The notes beneath the pieces were generated by a model, which saw nothing but the letters and a program-made list of their open reading frames with translations, made no database searches and was not told the DNA's origin. Below, in pieces: positions 12,401 to 25,356 of a stretch of DNA of 64,000 bases. Source of the stretch: Marisa cornuarietis (Eukaryota; Mollusca; Gastropoda; Architaenioglossa; Ampullariidae); the NCBI GenBank assembly GCA_004794655.1, contig SMMW01000622.1, forward strand, positions 6,571,501 through 6,635,500, read 5' to 3'. How positions within the stretch are numbered: position 1 is the stretch's first letter; the number at the start of each line of letters is the position of its first letter. Position numbers and translations under genes: made by a program.

Positions 12401-14721
12401 GCCCGTTCTATGTGTGACAAGGTCATCAGGTTCTTCATTTGACTGATGAAAGATGAACCTACACTGACGAACGGAGTGAGAAGCTTTGGGTCTCCGTAAA
12501 ATATCTTTGTCTGAGACGCTCTCAGACTGGAAACTAATATCTGTTATGTGAGATGCTCTTGCCCACTGGCTATGACATTTGTCACAGGTTTTGATTACGA
12601 CACAAAAGTTTTAAAGAAGAAAGTTGATTGTTAGTACGCCATGACTCAATACATGTAGCAATATTCTTACTGAAATTCTAAAAAACCTTGTACAAATTTA
12701 AACGATAGCTGATCTGCAAACTAATTTATGTGGGTTATTAAAAAAATGTAATTAAAACATAATTTATAGCGTTTCTAGCCAAAGAAGAACATTTAAATTG
12801 TATTCTGAAATGGTCCAATGAAAGTAATCTACTTAAACAATAACAACGAAATAAAGCAAGTCATCTGATTAACTAATGGACATAAAACAGACTAGTGGTG
12901 CCAAGCCAAACTGTAGTTTAAGACTTGCGAAAATATTTTTAAGCGGTGAACAAACGTTAAGGAAGCGCTCTGAAACCAGTTAAAAAAACGTTTCAACCCC
13001 GCAAATGAAGAAAATAATTCAATTGCAGATAATGAACAGATGTGCCACTGACACGGCGCAAACCTACTTCTTTGATGCGCCCCTGACCGTGTTTCCAAGA
13101 AATCATTTACTGAGAAATAGGAAAAGAGATTAACAAGCTCAAGTAGAAGCTATCTACACTTGATTTGTAAATGACCTGTAACACCTACCTGCATTTCTTT
13201 GAGACTTGATTTCGGCATGATGTGTAGTAGATGACACACTTAGTCTACGAAGCGTCTGCAGTATACCACATTCTTTTGAACAGGCGCTCCCGTAAAAGGT
13301 GGGACAGTACATGGTATAAGTAGCGCGATCTTCCCTATATAGGTTATTTTTTCCTCTCTTTTAGTTTCCCTAGCAAGCGTCAAATTCGATAATGAGAAAA
13401 TCCTCCCACGCAGGTCTGCTAATTTTCTTAACCTTAAAAGGAAAGTCTACCTCTAACCTTTTCCCAGACACCCCTTCAGAAATCTTTTATTCTGAGTGCA
13501 AACACCTCGCGTCGATAGCATGGTCCTGCGTGGGCTGAAGGTGCCTGTATCCTATCTGACCACGTGACGCGCATTGCGCAGTGTGTGGAGCGCTTACCGG
13601 GGTAAATCTGTGAAATCAAACTTGATGTTTCATGAGTAAGTCTACAGCCAAGTGGCGACGATTGATTTTTTTCACGGATCTTGTGAATGTGAACACTTAT
13701 TAAGGAAGAAGAGAGAAAGAGAGAGGGAAAGAGAGGGAGATCGAGAGAGCCTTGAATCGTGTACTGCTGACCATTACTAGCAAAAGTCGAAACATTGTAA
13801 AAAAAAAATTTAAATGATAATTAAATGCAATAAAGGGAAAGGAAAGATCAAAGATCATACTAGCTGAGTAGCAAAAAATGATCAAGAGACAGGCGCGCTC
13901 TTTTTCTCTCACACACAGCCACTTCTCTTCTCCCCCTCCACACACACACACACACAAGCTAACATACAGAATTAGTTACCTAATTCCCTCCCTTTCCCAA
14001 GATATCGACCATAGTAAAGAAAAAGAAAGGAAAGTTGAAAGAGCCTATATATATATATGCCTCTCCCATCATATTGATAAGTATAACGAGCTTGATATTT
14101 TTACAGCGTGTGTAGGTGGAGCTATTGATTTTAGGGCTACCTTCAAAGTGTGACCTTTAAATGGTGTAAGTTGTCAAAACATTTCTTTTGTTACACTTTA
14201 TGAACGTTTCCTGACGTGCCTAAAACGGTAAAACGTCTTTAAAGAAGTTCTTGAAAATAACTTTGTTTAAATTCTCGATAACTGAGAAACAAAATAAGTA
14301 ACACAAAAAATTAAACGTCGCGTTACTTATGATTTACATAATGAGATTACATTTTATTGTGTCAGGGGTAGAGCAAGCCTAAACTTGGGTTATGTTGCTA
14401 GTCATGATAAGGTTATTTTTAGCAAGATGATATCTGATGACTAGTTTGCGTTGTAAACGATAACAAACTCTACAATTTTTCTAAAGCTCTTCACGTAAAA
14501 GCAGTATATTTCATCTTAGTGCTGCCGGCCTATCCATTTCTTTCTTTCAAAATGAATCAACATTGCTTAGATATTATCATCATGATTTACCGGAACTGCA
14601 ATTAGATTACACGGACCAGTGCATTGCTGAACTTCTCCCAAAGCTGGCCATAATTTTATAAGATCGTTATCCTCCCTGGCTTCTGTAGCGGACACCCTTA
14701 AGGCCCTCTTAAATTAGATCA

Positions 14722-14741
14722 CAGGGATTAATGAATCCCTG
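14722..14741. repeat. 20-bp inverted repeat with homeodomain-type core
   Basis: CAGGGATTAATGAATCCCTG has perfect 8-base arms around AATG. It contains GGATTA and its complement-related GGATT in opposite orientation, which is the K50 homeodomain (OTX/Pitx/Goosecoid) type of site. Binding is only inferred. Confidence 0.5.
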
Positions 14742-15473
14742 TTCTTAAGCTGGTAAATAGATCAAACAACGATGATATTAAATCTGCATATCGATAATGC
14801 AGCCTCGGAAGCAACTTAACGTTGTGCCTTTCACGGCGGCGCATTCAGGCGAAAGAGTCGGCCATCGTGTCTATACAAATGTTCCACAGCCTCTGCCCAG
14901 GAAGCTTTTGAAACACAAACATCTTCCTTGCTAGCATCCTGGACGATGAACGCACTCGCCGCCGCGAAGATTAACAAAAGCTGACAATTGTAAGAGAATT
15001 AAGTTGGCACATCTTTGCATCATAATATATCTAACATTAGAACACAATTTTTGGGGGAGCAAGAGTACCAGCAGGCAATAGCTGAGCCCGTGTTATGTAT
15101 TATTAATTAGGTTAGTTATTTACTGATTTATATCTTTTCATTGAGCTGCAGGAGCTCTTATGACCCTGGCATTACTGATGCAGATTTTTCAAGGGAATTA
15201 ACTCTAGTTTGACGGCTGTGACAGCCTTTCATATCTTTCTGTGCATCAGTTTCTCAGTCCTGTATGATAAGATTCTCCACCAAGCTGTAGCCTCACCAGT
15301 CGCTATTTTCGACGCTCTTATCTCTTTTTTTCCATGTGATTTTTTCACCTGTCAGAAATGCTTACATCTGTGGGGATAATAAACATACGAAATCTTCGGT
15401 AAAATTAAACATAAACGACATGCATAATAATGAACTGGTAAATTCAAAATGTCCGTTGTGGTGTAGCCTCGGA

Positions 15474-15495
15474 TTTTTTTTTTTTTTTTTTTTTT
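15474..15495. repeat. T22 homopolymer
   Basis: Uninterrupted T run, possibly an old poly(A) tail on the minus strand; no retrocopy is recognised next to it. Confidence 0.9.
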
Positions 15496-17713
15496 GCGCT
15501 CGCTTTCAAGCTACACCAGTCCGTCACGCTCTTGTTTTTATTGCGCAGAAGACACGCAGCCGGCGAACTTAAAAATAGCAAACGAATATTACAGAGACAG
15601 AACGATGCATTTTCGCTCGTGAATTTTGCATGAGTCTGCTTACCCGGCTAGGCTGTAATGATAATAATGATGATACAAAGTACAGTGATTCTTGAAAATA
15701 AATGCTTTTGTGCCTCCATAATGACAAGCATTCACACGCAGATCAAGGGAAAGTGCGCAGAAAATAGAGGGGAAAAGGAACGCTTTAGTTTTTTTGTTTT
15801 TTCGTTTACAGCCTCCAATTATAGGAACTGAAGACTCGGTAGACTGTTTAGGAACTCTCGAAAAACTACAGGAGAAATCTAAAACACCTGAAATTTAAGA
15901 AGATAAAAAAAAAGATTCTTAGGAAGCCTCAATCAGAGTCACGCAAGCGAACATGCCTGCGAAATAACTCACGAACTACCATATTGATTTACAAGCAGGC
16001 AAAGTCCGATCAAAGCCATTTTGCCGTTTCTTAGGTCTTGCGAGCAGCAAACGCCTTCGTCTTAAATCAAAGATCATAAGGTGCGACTCTGTCTTCTGCC
16101 AATATCGCCCACGTCTCCAGTGCCGCTGTGTCGATTATCAACGATGCAAATGACAGACTAGAGGAGCTCCGACGGGTCGTCTCCAGGCTTCCTAAGCGTA
16201 CTTGAGTACAGGGCTACAGACGGCCTGATTAGGAGTCCGGATTAATGAAGCATAGCACAGACGGGTTGCCTGCATCCCGCCCTGCCCTCGTGGATACAGC
16301 GACTGTCTAATGAGGCTAACTAGCGGTTAGAGAGACTCTTGTGGCAGGCTAGCCTGATAATCGCACGCTCAATTGAGTGGTCTAAATTGCACTGCTCGTG
16401 CCGGGAGCACCGGTACGAGCCGCTGAGCCGAGGGAGTATCATCCTGCGTCGCTCATCGTCTGCTGCCGCAGCAGCTGGATTTAGACCGAGGTGGCAGCAG
16501 CGTCGCGGCGGATATCACACTCTGTCGGACACCGCATCCCTGCTATGTCCAGTTTGCTGATTGCGGGAACTAGTCCATCGCTCGAACATGTCGTCTGAAA
16601 TGAGTCTAGTTGTTCAGTCTACGACTACAATTAAAAAAATAGGTCTGAGCAAAATGAAGGACAAAGCGAAGGAAACGTCTGTAAAGAACAGAAATTTATT
16701 CCACTTTTCTGTCTTATCTCTTCTTTCTCTCTCTCACTCATGCACGTGCGCGCATGCACACACCTATTTTATATGGATAACTGTACAAATATAGACCTGG
16801 GAAACATATTTATTAATATATTAAATCATATTATGCGATTTATAGCAAATCGTAGATATAGACCCACAGACTTCTGTGCACACCGGGATACAAATTAATT
16901 TCGTTGGAAATAAAAGTTAACGCATGCTCACAAGATGAAGGTGGTTTTTTTTTCACTTTTAGGTCTGTCACACAGCAGGTGGGGAAAAACTGGGATTCGA
17001 GACATATTATGGTCAGAACATTATTATCAAACCAAGGCATAGTTCTCGGACTCAAATAAATGTGTTTAGAAAAAGGACTTTTGTAGAGAACTAGTTGATT
17101 AATAACATAATATTACCCTCTATATTACTTCTCGAAGATTTGTGCCCTCAACTATCACGGCAGTATTTGGACGTCAGGCATAGATCGTCTGAACAAAGAA
17201 AAGAATAGTTAATAATAAATTATCAACAGCAGACATTTTAACTGGAGAAAGGTCAGGCTGGACCTTCAGAGCTTTGACAATGTCTGCTGTGCGTTGTAGA
17301 CGCCGCAGGGACCATCAGAACTTTTCTTTCATCGGGTTGTCATCAGGCCACATCTCTCTTAGGTTCTGGTGGGTTGGCCTGCAGGATGTGGGCCACACTG
17401 GGAAGTCTCCAATGCTGAACTTCGTGTATCTGCTTCTAAGATGACCCATGATGTTACAGATGTTCTAAGCTTTTCCCGTGCTTCACACTTGTTGATTTGG
17501 CTTTTCCAGTACAACCTGGTATCGAAAAATGACACCAAGATCTGTTGATTCCTTGTCTTGAAGGAGAGCGTGCCTGCATATTTTTAGGTTTGCAGTTTGA
17601 CCGGCTGTGTGCTGAAGATTGTGATCTTATTGGCACTTCACTAACTTAGCTAACTAATTAGCTTTACTTACTGCTTTTCAGCTAAATTTTTTGATGTTCT
17701 TGTTATAATAGAG

Positions 17714-17723
17714 TACAGGATTC
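17714..17723 (+). repeat. Target-site duplication, left copy (TACAGGATTC)
   Basis: Ten bases identical to 18001-18010 at the other end of the SINE. Confidence 0.85.
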
Positions 17724-18000
17724 GGGGAAGCGGATGGCCGAGTGGTTAGAGCGCTGGCGTCCGAACCTAGAGCGCCGGTTCAATTCCCGATAAGCGCAGC
17801 AAACTTCCCCCAGTCGACCCAGCTGACGGGAATGGGTACCTGACTCCATAGTGGGTTGGGGAAGGTAAGGCAGCGAGGGAGAGGAGATTGGCACCACCCT
17901 CATGTAAAAGCTGGCCCCGAGAAAAGTGGGGTCTCTAACACCTCACTCCCCTACGACCTGAAAAGGTTATGGGATGACCTTTACCTTTTACCTTTACCTT
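17724..18000 (+). mobile_element. tRNA-derived SINE with TTTACC tail
   Basis: The 5' part resembles a tRNA of the Leu/Ser kind. It has an A box TGGCCGAGTGG (17735-17745) and a B box GGTTCAATTCC (17777-17787), both matching the RNA polymerase III consensus. A tRNA-unrelated body of about 200 bp follows (CCCAGTCGACCCAGCTGACG near 17810), ending in a repeated ACCTTT/TTTACC tail. Perfect 10-bp direct repeats (TACAGGATTC) flank it, as expected for LINE-mediated insertion. It is not a functional tRNA: the acceptor ends do not pair well and it runs on into the SINE body. The sharp target duplication suggests recent insertion. The family name is not known to me. Confidence 0.88.
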
Positions 18001-18010
18001 TACAGGATTC
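18001..18010 (+). repeat. Target-site duplication, right copy (TACAGGATTC)
   Basis: Matches 17714-17723 exactly and follows the TTTACC tail directly. Confidence 0.85.
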
Positions 18011-18019
18011 ATTTTGTAG

Positions 18020-18020
<1 letters not shown>

Positions 18021-18054
<34 letters not shown>
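18021..18054. repeat. (TG)n microsatellite
   Basis: About 17 TG units immediately beyond the SINE target duplication, followed by a G/T-rich stretch to about 18100. Confidence 0.95.
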
Positions 18055-18056
<2 letters not shown>

Positions 18057-18999
18057 TTTTGGTGGGTGTTTGGGTGGGTGGGTTTGGGTGCTAGTAGGGA
18101 GGCGATCGATTGTGTGTGCCTGTATACCGCTTAGCCTGGCAACAGGAAGGGTAGATAAGAAGATTCAATCACTCAAGTTGACAATTAGCAGGATGATAGG
18201 CTCGTATCATTCTGTAACTTTATAGTTGTTCTGTTTGTCAACACTTTCTCAAATACCAGCAAATACTAAAACCTACTTTTAATAAAAAAAATGTGTAATA
18301 TGATTACAAAAGTAGATCTTTTAGCACCATTTTAGAGCTTTCTTTTCATGTCAGTGTCGACATATATATTCATATGTCTTTGTAACCTTTAGGAACAATG
18401 TAATCATTTCTCGAGTATACATTGTACAGTGCCAGACCTTGGTCTGTGCTACCACAGCATCCCAATGCACAGTGCTACCTCTTCATGCCGCAGCAGTCAC
18501 ACAATATTCTCCTGCCATAACACCATAGCCAATGTCAGTTGACAGTACTTGCGTGTAATGTGCCTGTAACTCATGTAGAATATGCAGCGCGTGGCCTCCT
18601 TGCCACTGGCAGCATTTAGTTAATCCAAAGACTTACGGGCTAAATCCCCTGCATTACCATGATGATGGCAGATCGCTCATAATGGCTGTAGAAACACGAT
18701 GATTGATATCAATTACCTGGTTACCTCCCTCTGTCAGACATCGGTACTTCCTCCCTGCCGCCACCCATGGCTTGGAAAAGCTTAAAGAACTATTAATTAG
18801 AAATGCTGCTTATTCCTTGACAGGTTACAGGTATTTAGAAAATTTTCTTACATCAAAAGTATTCTTCATTTTATTTCCCGTGCTGTTGTATTTGAATTTA
18901 TTCTCGGAGCCGCGAGCAATTAGGAACTCAACACTGATCTCTCTGTTTGGCAGATGCATCTCTATACAACCAGCCAACAAATAAAAAATAACATACTTT

Positions 19000-19000
<1 letters not shown>

Positions 19001-19033
<33 letters not shown>

Positions 19034-19093
19034 GCACCCACCCACCCACGCACGCACGCACGCACACACACACACGCACGCACGCACCCACAC

Positions 19094-19172
<79 letters not shown>
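19001..19172. repeat. Compound AC/ACGC/ACCC microsatellite
   Basis: About 170 bp of CA repeats interspersed with CGCA and CCCA variants, then a pure (AC)n tail. Open frames in all phases here are repeat artefacts. Confidence 0.97.
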
Positions 19173-19176
<4 letters not shown>

Positions 19177-21244
19177 TGCGAGTAGAATACACATTACTAA
19201 AACTCTGGAAGTCTTTGTGGTCTGAAATAACCGCCGATCGAGTGAAGGAGATAAATGGTACAATTTACTTGACTACTAACTACAGGCGATGTGTTTGTCT
19301 TGAGCTAATCTGACCCGCTGCCTTCATCACGACATGACACGTCAGGCCGGTATCCAGACACCGTTTCAGGTTGCCTCCCTTGTTCTACGTCTACAAACGG
19401 TCACGAATTCTCACAGTTAAAGCATGCAGTTTCCCTGTAAGCAATCAACACTATTCACATTAAAATTGGCGTGTTATACTTCCTCAAGCTCTGTACAAAA
19501 GATCTAATATAAACTTTTAACGAACTGAAAGTTCTTTCAGTCTTTATGCACATTTTTCTCCATCTCCCCTCATACTGCCCGCTGTCAATTGTGTTGTTTC
19601 ATGTTGTCGGGATGGTCAACTACCGCATAGATAAAGTCATCAATGTATTAAGAATAACTTTTAAGGCTATGGTTAGGATCTCACGCGTATGGATCTCTAG
19701 ATGTGACACTGTGACTAGGACTGAAACTCCTGAGGGCTATTCTCCGGGCATTCCATAATATCACTCGATGGGAGAACTTTCCTATCGAACCAACTACTAA
19801 CATACCGACCCGTCCAGCCACCCCTACCAAACAGATCAGCCAACCAACCACCCGGATTGTCGTGTGTTTTGTGTGGCTGTGTGAAGAGTTTTGTGTCGTG
19901 ATTTGGTGTGGTGTGTACATGTGTGAACTATTTCTTTTTTCTTTTTCATCTTGTATTTTCATCCTGTATAAAATCCTTTAATGCTATTAAAACAAACAAA
20001 TGAAAAAACGACTGTACCTTTACATTCACACATTTGCGCACACAAAAAGAGAGATAAAGAGAAACATAAATACGCATGTGTAAATACACATCCTCAAAGG
20101 GACACGGAGACAGTCACGTATACACCCTGTTCATCGCCAACAAACAACAAAAGTGAGAGAGGGAGGGATGAAAAGGAGAATGAATACCTTAATCTAAACA
20201 AGTCATCCGTCCCCTACCAAGTGAATAGTAACTAAACTGAGAGAGAGACTTGTATGTCTTTATTCACAACATTGTGCACTGATTCAGTTGAGGTTAGTCG
20301 GAAGTCGCCATCACGGAGAAAACTTCTTAACCCGGTCTTTCAATCAAGAAGTTATTGCTGCATGCCGGAAGGAGCAAGGACGCTTGACAAAAGCTTGTTT
20401 CTCTGCTAATTAGCACCTTTCATTGTGCGGCAGCCAGGTATGTCCATTCCTTTGGAGTGTAGATTATAACTGCTCTCGACAGCCAGTGAAATAAAAAAAA
20501 CACAAAGAAAGCTCCTGGGCCTGCCATTGCATCACCGCGCCTGCCGGTCGCCCGGCCCCTGTTTCAGCAGCGCTGACCGGCCCAGCATCCCTCACGATTA
20601 ATCGATGTGGAGCTGCAGCCAGCGCGCGGCACATTCTCAGGTCGCTAGCATTAGACAGCTTCCATATTATGTCCCTTGTTTTGCAAATGATGAAGCAAAT
20701 GTGAAAATAGCGCATAATTTCTTGCAAAACACGCCGAGTGAAAATCGCAAGTTATCTTTACTTTGTTGACTTTGACGTTCTGCTAAAACAAATACGGTTA
20801 CAATTGAGCAGTTCTTAATACAACATCGATTTTATTCAGTCATGTAGTGTAAATCCAGTTTTCCATCATCGTCGTTTGATGAAAATCTGCAGTCTCGCGT
20901 TCCTCCCCTTTACCACCAAACCAAACCACCATTACCATTTCAAATGCTACGGCATTTGGTGTAAATGGCACTTTTTGTGGGCATCTCATGCCACCTTTTT
21001 TAAGCAAATGATTACATTTCGTGAAGCTAGTTTATTGAATATTAACTGTTGTTTAATTTTTTTTGCAGAGAGTCGTTAAAGGCCTTCAGTGACGTATCAC
21101 TTAACGTTTGCCGTCTGTGCTTCACTAATGAACGTCAGTTTTGAACTGAAGAAAAACGTTTACTCGTCCGTTCAAGCTGAAAAAAAAATTCTAGTCACTC
21201 CTAGGTTTCATGAAAAACTACATTATGATGTGTATTCTCATATA

Positions 21245-21303
21245 CATACAACTGTAGAGTACAATACAACTTTATTTATCCCCAAGGGCCATTACAGTGG
21301 AAA
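21245..21303 (-). mobile_element. Probable LINE 3' end (CR1/RTE-like tail)
   Basis: On the minus strand the sequence reads AATGGCCCTTGGGGATAAAT, then AAAGTTGTATTGTACTC. A short CCCTTGGGG hairpin followed by AATAAAG and a TTGTA-type repeat is a common 3' end of animal non-LTR retrotransposons. No coding part is recognised beside it, so it is a 5'-truncated stub. The subfamily is not certain. Confidence 0.5.
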
Positions 21304-21781
21304 CGGAAAAAACCCGAAATCCATGACGAGTTATTAAAAATGTTATTTTGACTTCAGCGTCAGCAACATCCCGCCAGGATCTCGCTGACCAGATTTGCTC
21401 TTTTAAACACATTTTCCACCTGGGCTGTTAGTTGTGAAACGAGGGCAAGTCGTTGCTTTGGGGAAACATGGGGAACTCAAGGACAAGCGTCTTGTCTCCA
21501 ACATTTTAAAGTGGTGTCCCCCGGAGTCATAGTTATAAAGTGGTGGACACGGTGACTTAAGGTAAAGAAGTAGTGTCCGAGGGCCCTGGACACCGGTTTA
21601 TAACAATAAGTTTTCCCTTGAGTCCCCAATTTGCTATAGGGAGACGACTTGCTCTCGCTCCATAACTGCACCCCTGGGTGCTGGGAGGAAATCGCTTTTG
21701 TTTAAGGGGTTGTTTTCCATGTCTAACCTCTAATCTCACAGTTTGGCCAATGCAAGTCTATGCAACCAGTCGTTAAATTGG

Positions 21782-21858
21782 TCACTCACTCACTCACTCA
21801 CTCACTCACTCACTCACTCACTCACTCACTCACTCACTCACTCACTCACTCACTCACT
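21782..21858. repeat. (CACT)19 microsatellite
   Basis: Uninterrupted tetranucleotide tract of about 77 bp. Confidence 0.97.
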
Positions 21859-23051
21859 GCAAGGTTAAGGTTTTCTAGGAAGTCAAGACGAGCTAAAGAA
21901 GGTGGATGAAGAAGCAGACAAAAATGTTTTCTGATTTTTTTTCTTAATCATCACCAACAACAACATTAGAGAACCAATGATGGTAACGAAATTGAAGAAG
22001 GAGGACGAGCAGCAGCAGAACGAGTAGAGGAAGGATAAATAAAAGAACAAGAAGTGAACAGTGAACAGCGCACAAAGAACACTGCACAGTGTAGGTTACT
22101 AAAAGTTTACATCTAAAATGCACATCCATCCCTTGTGAAAGCAGGTGTGCTTGCTGTACTCTCTAAAGGTCAAAATCCAGAGATCAGGTCGAAGCCCGTT
22201 GACCTTTTACCTTGCAGATGAGGAGGGGACCTTAATCATGACCTACATTTCTGCACTTGTCAATAGCAAAGTAAACAGTTCAAAGATCGATGCTTCTGAG
22301 AATGCAGCAGCATCCATCGTACACTGTATGCTGAAGACAAGATAACAACCAGACACTCATGTTGCAAAAAATAAAATCAATTTTTGTGTCATTTTTTTTT
22401 CTTTCTACCCCGTTCAGAGGAATTTACCAACAATCCACGACTTTCTGTTGTTATCATTGGACTGACTATAGTATGGTTATTCTGACATCTCTATTATTCT
22501 AATAGTTATATTAGTTATTGGCATAATCAGGGCATTTAATAACAATCAAAGTCCTTCTGAGCTTAAATGCAATGTGTATAACGAATAAAAAAACGCCCAA
22601 TAGTCTTAGAACAATAATAATTTTAATTGCTCAAGCTAGCAAACAAACATTTATTAAGAATAAAACAAATGTACAATTTTTAAAGATAAGATATGAATGA
22701 ACGACTTGTTTACAAAGCTTCCTAGAAGCTGAAGCCCTTGTAAACAACTTTTAGTGTCACCACTGGCCCTAGTCGAAAACATGCATTTAGGAAAAATATG
22801 AAATTCCCAGTTTTATAAGTGCATTACTTTTTGTGGACTTCGAGCTTATTGGAGCGAAAAAGGCTAATGGAATAAGGATAGAAAACCGGGTCCCAGAAGA
22901 TGTCAGGATGTAATTGCACACAGCAAACACAAATACTGCTCAGAGAAAAGGGCCTCAAGACTTGCCTGTAATGGGCATCTTTTAGAATTTAGAGCTTCTT
23001 TAATCTTGAAGAAGAGGAAGAAGAGGAAGATTAAAAGAGCAACAAAATTGA

Positions 23052-23130
<79 letters not shown>
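23052..23130. repeat. (GAT)26 microsatellite
   Basis: Uninterrupted trinucleotide tract; poly-Met, poly-Ser and poly-His frames across it are artefacts. Confidence 0.97.
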
Positions 23131-25132
23131 CATAAAACACCATTTTGTTGTCAAGATCATGTTTATAAAGTGTTTTGGAAGGGGGTCCTGAATAATAGTA
23201 CCATTCTCCTACATGTTCTTGCAATACTTCCGCAAAGAAGGTGTTAATATTCAAGAGTACTCCTTCCCTCAATCGTAATGTAATCAAGCAATCCCGCAAT
23301 CAAGCTATCCACCCATCATGCCTGGAGTCATCATCCATCACCCTGCAGCAATTTACCTGGTGGCAACAGACAGCATGTGTCGTCACCAAGTCTTTCATCT
23401 GAAGAGTGAAAGGGTACCAGACAACAGGCAGAAACATGGCGACACGTGTAGTCAATCCATCAACAGGTGGCACTAAAAGCATGTTCTAAACTACGACGCC
23501 ATGCAGCATTGATTCGCCTTGCACCTGATTTTCTGTGGAAGCGACAGGAAAACCAAGGCCTCACACATATATACATATATAGGGCTTCAACTCTCAAGGA
23601 CAGATATCAGCTAGTGTAATGATATCAATCTTGGTAAATCATACAGAGTTTAATTTTGTATGCCAATCTTGTATCTAAAGAACTAAACAAATAGGAGCGA
23701 CAAAAATTGATCTGAGAAGAATTACATAATTGACACAACTTTCCTGAATCATACTAAAAATTGTTTTATAGTAATGCTAAATGCTAAAACTCGTTTTCTT
23801 GCTCTCTTTAAAAGATGCTGATTATTCTGTCCTGTTTCTGCCGCAGTCTGATGAAGCACCGTTTGGTTTTGTTATCTAATCTTACAAGAATTCCACCTTG
23901 TGCCACAATAATCAGTTGTTTGTGCGGTGTAGATGTCTTTCTTTGCTTCTTCATGCTTAATCACAATCCACCACTCTCCTATGTCACCTGCAGTCTCACG
24001 GAGGAGACCCAAAACGTTTGGACTGTGATTTCTAGAAATTAATGATTGCAGCCACTGTGCTGTCAAATTGACAAACGTTGATCGTGTTATATACTTTAAT
24101 ATGGTGGCAATATTCAAAACCAGTAATAACATTAAATTGACTGTAAAAAATATTTTACGTCAAGAACGACCATAGGATGATGTGAACGAAATATAAGAAA
24201 AATGTTGACAGTGTGTGTACTGAGACAACACGACCCATGACTAATACTAATGACAAATACTAATGTCAGTTAAAGAAAAAGTATCTGTAGTTTTCCATCA
24301 GTGTTAAAGTAAAGCTAGTGTAAAGCTATGTACAGTAAATACATTCGCTGGTCCATGAAGGAATGATTGCATTATTAAAATAATACTTGAATTAAATTGA
24401 TCCTTAGGATCTAGGGCCTATTCTGGATTTTTATTATGTGAAATATCTATTAATAGCGATTTTATTAAAACAGGCATAAAGACTGTGGAATTTACCTTGG
24501 CTTTGAACTTGACGGGAGATTTACTAACGACATGCTTAATCTATCAAATATCATGACCTTTAAAACACGTGAAAGTAAGGCAAATGTTATGTTGGTTGTA
24601 CTTTGCATTATGAAAAGAAGCAATTATAAAAGTACACTTAGTTTATTAGTTTTTAAATTGTGCTCAGCTTCAATGAAAAGCAGCAAAAAGAGCTGAAACC
24701 CACTTTCTAGGATGATTTTTGTTGGCAGTAACCAGAAAAACTGACAAAGGGCGTTAAAACTCGTTGAGCCCCTACAGCTATTAAGTTAAAGACTTTAAAG
24801 TTATTGCATGTAGCACAGGACACGACGCAACGAAGGTCTAGTCAGCTGGTTCGTCTCTAATGTCTCCCAGTCTCCCTGTGACAGGGTACATCAAGGGAGA
24901 TAAGCAGCTAAAAAGTGAAGACTTTCATCGTCTAATAACTGGATAAAGCCCAATGCAAGACACTTTCCCCCAAAATCCACGCTTTACCCACTCATAAGAA
25001 GAAAAATGTGCACACCACTAGATGTTGAAAAGTCACGTTTATGTCTTCTAATTAATCGTCAAATTTTAAAATGTAATATTTAAAGTATAACCATACAGAA
25101 TATTTTGTGATGTTCTCTTGTATGCTTAGTTT

Positions 25133-25356
25133 GGGGAAGCTCTCGGAGTGAATGTGGTGCTTAAAGCACCCAAAGATCGAGAAGTCGACTGTTCAAGTCC
25201 AACTTAGGCCTGTACTTGGAACACTCATCACGCTCAACCAGCAGATGGTGAGCAGGGTAGGTAAAGGGGGCAGAAGGAAAGACTAGTCTTAGACACGGTG
25301 AACCACTTCCGTGTAGTGCCCCTACGGTCACAAAGCTAAGCCACTCTTTACCTTTA
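25133..25356 (+). mobile_element. Diverged tRNA-derived SINE, related to the one at 17724
   Basis: It starts with the same GGGGAAG, has a B-box-like TGTTCAAGTCC (25190-25200), a middle part with CTCAACCAGCAGATGGTGAG and GGGTAGGTAAAG, CCCCTACGGTCACAAAG near the 3' end, and a CTTTACCTTTA tail. These blocks lie in the same order as in the SINE at 17724-18000 (GACCCAGCTGACGGG, GGGGAAGGTAAGG, CCCCTACGACCTGAAAAGG, CTTTACC). The A box is degraded and no clean target duplication is seen, so this copy is older. Confidence 0.65.

Larger units (their letters stand above)
9497..17713 (-). other. Large ChAT intron, left part
   Basis: No supportable gene is seen. The region holds AT-rich non-coding sequence, short TC/GA-rich tracts (11405-11460, 13700-13755), a short AC run (13940-13957), a T22 run (15474-15495), an inverted-repeat homeobox-like site (14722-14741), and a more GC-rich block at 16100-16560 of unknown role. 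Short open frames lack domains. Confidence 0.6.
18102..25132 (-). other. Large intron, segment with microsatellites
   Basis: No gene is supported. It holds long AC, CACT and GAT arrays, one probable LINE 3' tail (21245-21303), and AT-rich unique sequence. Confidence 0.6.

Noticed and set aside
17724..17800. Functional tRNA gene
   Set aside because: A and B boxes are present but the acceptor ends do not pair. The sequence continues into a SINE body with tail and target duplication.
18825..19313. Several 64-119-codon frames of alternating Cys-Val or His-Thr
   Set aside because: They are translations of the AC microsatellite. The same holds for frames over 118-318, 23000-23299, 35921-36478 and 60954-61291.
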